Source: Daldinia sp. FL1419 (Eukaryota > Ascomycota > Sordariomycetes > Xylariales > Hypoxylaceae). From it: a stretch of 21,449 nucleotides of DNA. The translations under genes and the position numbers were made by a program. Numbering within the stretch: position 1 is the stretch's first letter; the number at the start of each line of letters is the position of its first letter. Location of the stretch: contig MU623654.1 of assembly GCA_025201765.1 (NCBI GenBank), positions 1-21,449 of the forward strand, given 5' to 3'. Positions 18,459 through 21,449 of the stretch are shown here, piece by piece. The notes under the pieces were generated by a model that saw only the letters and a program-made list of their open reading frames with translations, had not been told where the DNA came from and ran no database searches.

Positions 18459-19643
18459 CCGTAAACCCTACATCGCAATTAACAAGCATCAACAGAACAG
18501 ATATGGAGTAGGATTATATTACAAGATAATCACAACATTAATAACACTAAAATAAATAATTTTCCCAGGATTATTAAAATATATAAAAATTATAAATTTA
18601 ATAAATAAAAAACCAAATATAATAAAAATAATTATTAAATACTATTAATAATTCCTTAATAAACTTTTTAAAAATTTGAAAACTTTAAAAAAACTATAAC
18701 AAAACCTCAACAATTAATTCCCAAAACTACGCCAAAAAAACATAACCACATTCTTTATATAATTCTTTATCTTTAATAAACAAATTATTTTCATAATATA
18801 TAATTATATTAAAATTATAATCCTAATATAATATAATATTAAAATATTACACTAAATCTAAAATATCATAATAATTTCCAACAAAAAAAATTAAAATATT
18901 TAAAAAAGATTAATAATAAAATAAAATCAAAAAAATAATAAAATATTTATAAATACATAAACTTTCTTTTATTTAACATAATATACATATAAAAATAAAA
19001 TAGGTTTTTTAAAATAATATCAAACCATAAATACAATAAATATAATAATATTATATTACAATATCACAAAACACAAATAAAATATATAAAAAAGATTGAA
19101 ATTAATTAAAAAAGGTTACAAATTAATAATACCATTTTAAACCATTTTAAAAAATAAATATAATATTATAATATTAAAAAAAAAAATTATAAAAATAAGA
19201 ATAAATAATAGTTTTTCATAGAAATATAAAATCATCTATATATATTTATATTTTATATAAATTATATATATCCTAATTTTTTCTTAAAACAACTTTTTTA
19301 TAATACAATAATATTTTTATTATTTATTAAAAAAAATAATAAAATTATTTTAAATTTTATTATTACTTCATACCCAAACCACCGCTATATTATTTCATAA
19401 AACTTAAGTATTATAATATATAAAATGTTTTTTTATATTAAAATCTAATTATTTTTATTAAAAGGTAAATTTTAATAAAAATATAAAATAAAACTAAAAT
19501 TATAACAATATAATTTATTTAAATAGGCAGTAGATAGGTTTTCTCCAAAATATAATTCCTACTTAGAACAAATACTAAAAGATGGATTAGATATCTGTAA
19601 TATATTTTAGGTAAATTGGGGTAGTAATAAATAAATAAATAAA
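18459..19643 (+). mobile_element. 5'-truncated LINE-like element, longest copy (L7)
   Basis: This copy of about 1,185 bp is sense on the plus strand. Its 3' part (about 18900-19643) aligns with the complement of 11790-12532 and ends GGTAAATTGGGGTAGTAATAAATAAAT, a (TAAA)n tail. Its 5' part aligns with L2 at 2650-2956. A 13 bp duplication with one G/A mismatch, TAATTTRAATGAA, lies at 18446-18458 and 19644-19656. Heavy transition decay leaves no frame, and no reverse transcriptase motif can be read. The sequence retained is probably the last part of the element and its 3' untranslated region. Confidence 0.8.
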
Positions 19644-19656
19644 TAATTTAAATGAA

Positions 19657-20003
19657 AATTCCAATTAATATATTTATCTTGCCACCTATATAGAATAAGT
19701 TTATAGTTGTTACTAAGGGTTATTATTATTGTTATTAATTACCAAACTTACAATTACCATATCAATTAATTACCAAATAATATAATAAATATATAAATTT
19801 AATATATAATGTAAAAAGTAATTTATAATTTATTAATAATAATATATTAAAAATATTCAAGAAGATTAGTAACGTTAAGACATTAATACACTTTCTTATA
19901 AATAGGTAAGAAATAATAAATAGGTTTATTGGAGGATATGTGTAAGGAGTGGAGCTTATTGGCAAATTGCTGTTTAAAAAGTTTAAGAAGGGAAGGGGGT
20001 TAA
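19657..20003. other. A/T-rich gene-free tract
   Basis: No gene is supported. A 67-codon minus-strand frame at 19762-19965 has the composition of random A/T-rich DNA and was not accepted. Nothing here matches the repeat families of the window. Confidence 0.55.
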
Positions 20004-20004
20004 A

Positions 20005-20110
20005 AAAATATAATTTAAGTTTAATTATAATAAATACTTAAGGTGTTACTACTAAAAAAGCCTAAAAGAAATAGGAATTTAGAAAATATAATTTAAGTTT
20101 AGCTGTATTA
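20005..20110 (+). repeat. Short direct repeat, 78 bp period
   Basis: AAATATAATTTAAGTTTA occurs at about 20006 and again at about 20084, with related sequence downstream of each (AATACTTAAGGTGTT and ATTGCCTAAGATATT). It appears to be a two-unit tandem duplication just ahead of a possible LTR start. Confidence 0.5.
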
Positions 20111-20124
20111 ATTGCCTAAGATAT

Positions 20125-20446
20125 TGTTGGAGGAGCTATTTGTTGGTAGGTACGTACATAAGATAAAAGCAAGATAACAATAAAATAAATAATAATAGGG
20201 GTAAGATTGATATATTAAAATTATCTAAAGAAGAAAGCTATCTAAGAAAGATAGGTGGGAAATTTATCTTTATATAATAATAAATACATAAATATTTCTT
20301 AAAGGTAATATACCATATCAAATCACATAAATCATACAACCACCACTTACTCTATTTTCTTTTCGCAACTATATTACAAATCTAACACCTGACTCTTACT
20401 TCCATTTATTTTATTTTATTTTTGCAATTATATTGCGAATCTAACA
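20125..20446 (+). repeat. Possible long terminal repeat of a retrotransposon
   Basis: The segment begins TGTTGGA and ends TCTAACA. These are inverted partners apart from one G/A difference and give the TG...CA ends typical of LTRs. The end could instead be at 20388, the first of two TCTAACA copies. No clear tRNA primer-binding site follows and the partner LTR would lie outside the window, so this is only a suggestion. Confidence 0.3.
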
Positions 20447-20462
20447 CCTGACTCTCATTTCA
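20347..20462 (+). repeat. 58 bp tandem duplication
   Basis: Two adjacent units share CGCAACTATATTACAAATCT / TGCAATTATATTGCGAATCT, followed by AACACCTGACTCT in each. The differences between units are mostly transitions. The duplication would lie at the 3' end of the possible LTR. Confidence 0.75.
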
Positions 20463-21449
20463 CCTATCCCTCTAACCGCAAATCAATCTGGTTGTTTTTT
20501 ATTAATATCTACATAACCTTATTTAAAGATGCCTTTATTATAGCATCTGCAAAATTATATATACTGTAGATCCACTAAATATTATTAATTTCCTAATTTT
20601 TATATAATTGTTATAAAATTATTAAATTAATTATTAATTTTTTTTCATTAATACTACCCATTTGGATAAGGTATTGGTATAAGGAAAAGGAATTAGTATA
20701 TAAGATTAATAAAACTTTAGGTAATAAAAAGTATTTTAAAATAGTGTTAATTATATGGTAAATAATATATTTAATATTAAAACATTAAATTATTCCATAG
20801 ATTTTGTTAATAAATATACTCCAGATAATATGTTTATATTTGATAGATAACCAATAAATAATATTATTAATAATTTAGATTTTATTATTCTAATTAATCA
20901 ATTCTTCATTACCTAATATAATAATATAACCAATTTATAAATTTAAATTCTTATTATTTACAAATAAATTATTAATAAAGATATATAGATATAAATTTTA
21001 AAAATTTAAATCAATATAATTAAATTTTTATATTTAATTATTTATTTATTATTTAATTTAAATATTAAAAATTTTTATCTTTTTAAAATCTAACTCCAAA
21101 TATTAAACCATTATTAAATAATTAAAAACCATTTTAAATTAATAAATAAAAAAAATATAAATTCTTTATACCCATTATTTTATAAACTTCTTAATTATAT
21201 CCAATAATTTTACATTTAATTATTCAAATTTTTTAATTTATCTTTTTTATATAATAATTATATTATAATTTTCTTTATAAATAATAAAATACAAATCATT
21301 AAAATTTTTAATTCTAATATTTAATATTTTTTAAAGATATACCTTAATCCTAATTTTAATAAATACTTTATCTTCTACTATTAAGAATTCTATAATATTA
21401 ATATTTAAAGTATTATTTATTTAAAAACTTATAATTTTAAATAAAATTA
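20463..21449. other. A/T-rich tract, no gene recognised
   Basis: The first 100 bp keep moderate composition (CCGCAAATCAATCTGGTTG, AAAGATGCCTTTATTATAGC) and could be the start of a retrotransposon's internal region. No coding frame or conserved domain is readable. The rest is strongly decayed and featureless. Confidence 0.5.

Noticed and set aside
19762..19965. Minus-strand 67-codon frame rich in I, L, Y and N
   Set aside because: It would look like a membrane peptide, but its composition is exactly what random A/T-rich sequence gives. There is no homologous copy and no start context.
1..21449. Mitochondrial origin because of the very high A+T content
   Set aside because: There are no mitochondrial genes, tRNAs or rRNAs. 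The window holds a nuclear-type gene with spliceosomal introns and transposons with RIP-type decay.

Overview
The window looks like nuclear DNA of a filamentous ascomycete (Pezizomycotina) with a two-compartment genome. About 18 kb is extremely A+T-rich, gene-free and packed with decayed transposable elements. The decay is almost entirely C-to-T and G-to-A, the pattern expected of repeat-induced point mutation (RIP). A single island of normal base composition lies at about 14.2-17.4 kb. Fungal origin is supported by the SPX-RING gene, its two very short introns with CTAAC/CTAAT branch sites, and the amidohydrolase family of the pseudogene. I cannot name the species.

Layout. 1-2150: A/T-rich, no gene seen. 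2151-2983: two fragments of one repeat family in opposite orientations. 3159-7534: a three-layer nest. A LINE-like insertion (target duplication AATATAAAATAT) carries in its tail a 3.8 kb terminal-inverted-repeat DNA transposon (3187-6991; duplication TTATTTAT). That transposon carries a 725 bp relative with the same ends (4228-4952; duplication TTTTATAA). 8516-8980, 11777-12545 and 13958-14064: further 5'-truncated LINE-like copies, each flanked by a 13-14 bp target duplication. 9480-13440: a degenerate tandem array, split by the copy at 11790-12532. 14257-15486: an amidohydrolase (cytosine-deaminase-like) pseudogene. 17145-15658, minus strand: the one intact gene, an SPX-RING ubiquitin ligase of the fungal RING-14 type, convergent with the pseudogene. 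17576-18329: another short terminal-inverted-repeat element. 18446-19656: the longest LINE-like copy. 19657-21449: short tandem duplications and a possible LTR start.

Three results stand out. (1) The uninterrupted 495-codon frame of the SPX-RING gene is misleading. It contains two stop-free introns of 57 and 60 bp, both multiples of three. Removing them gives a 456-residue protein and restores two conserved SPX segments. (2) Paired target duplications give the order of insertion in the nest. (3) The short inverted-repeat elements carry an interior homologous to the tandem array at 9.5-13.4 kb, not to the long element whose ends they share. I see no CRISPR array, rRNA or tRNA.
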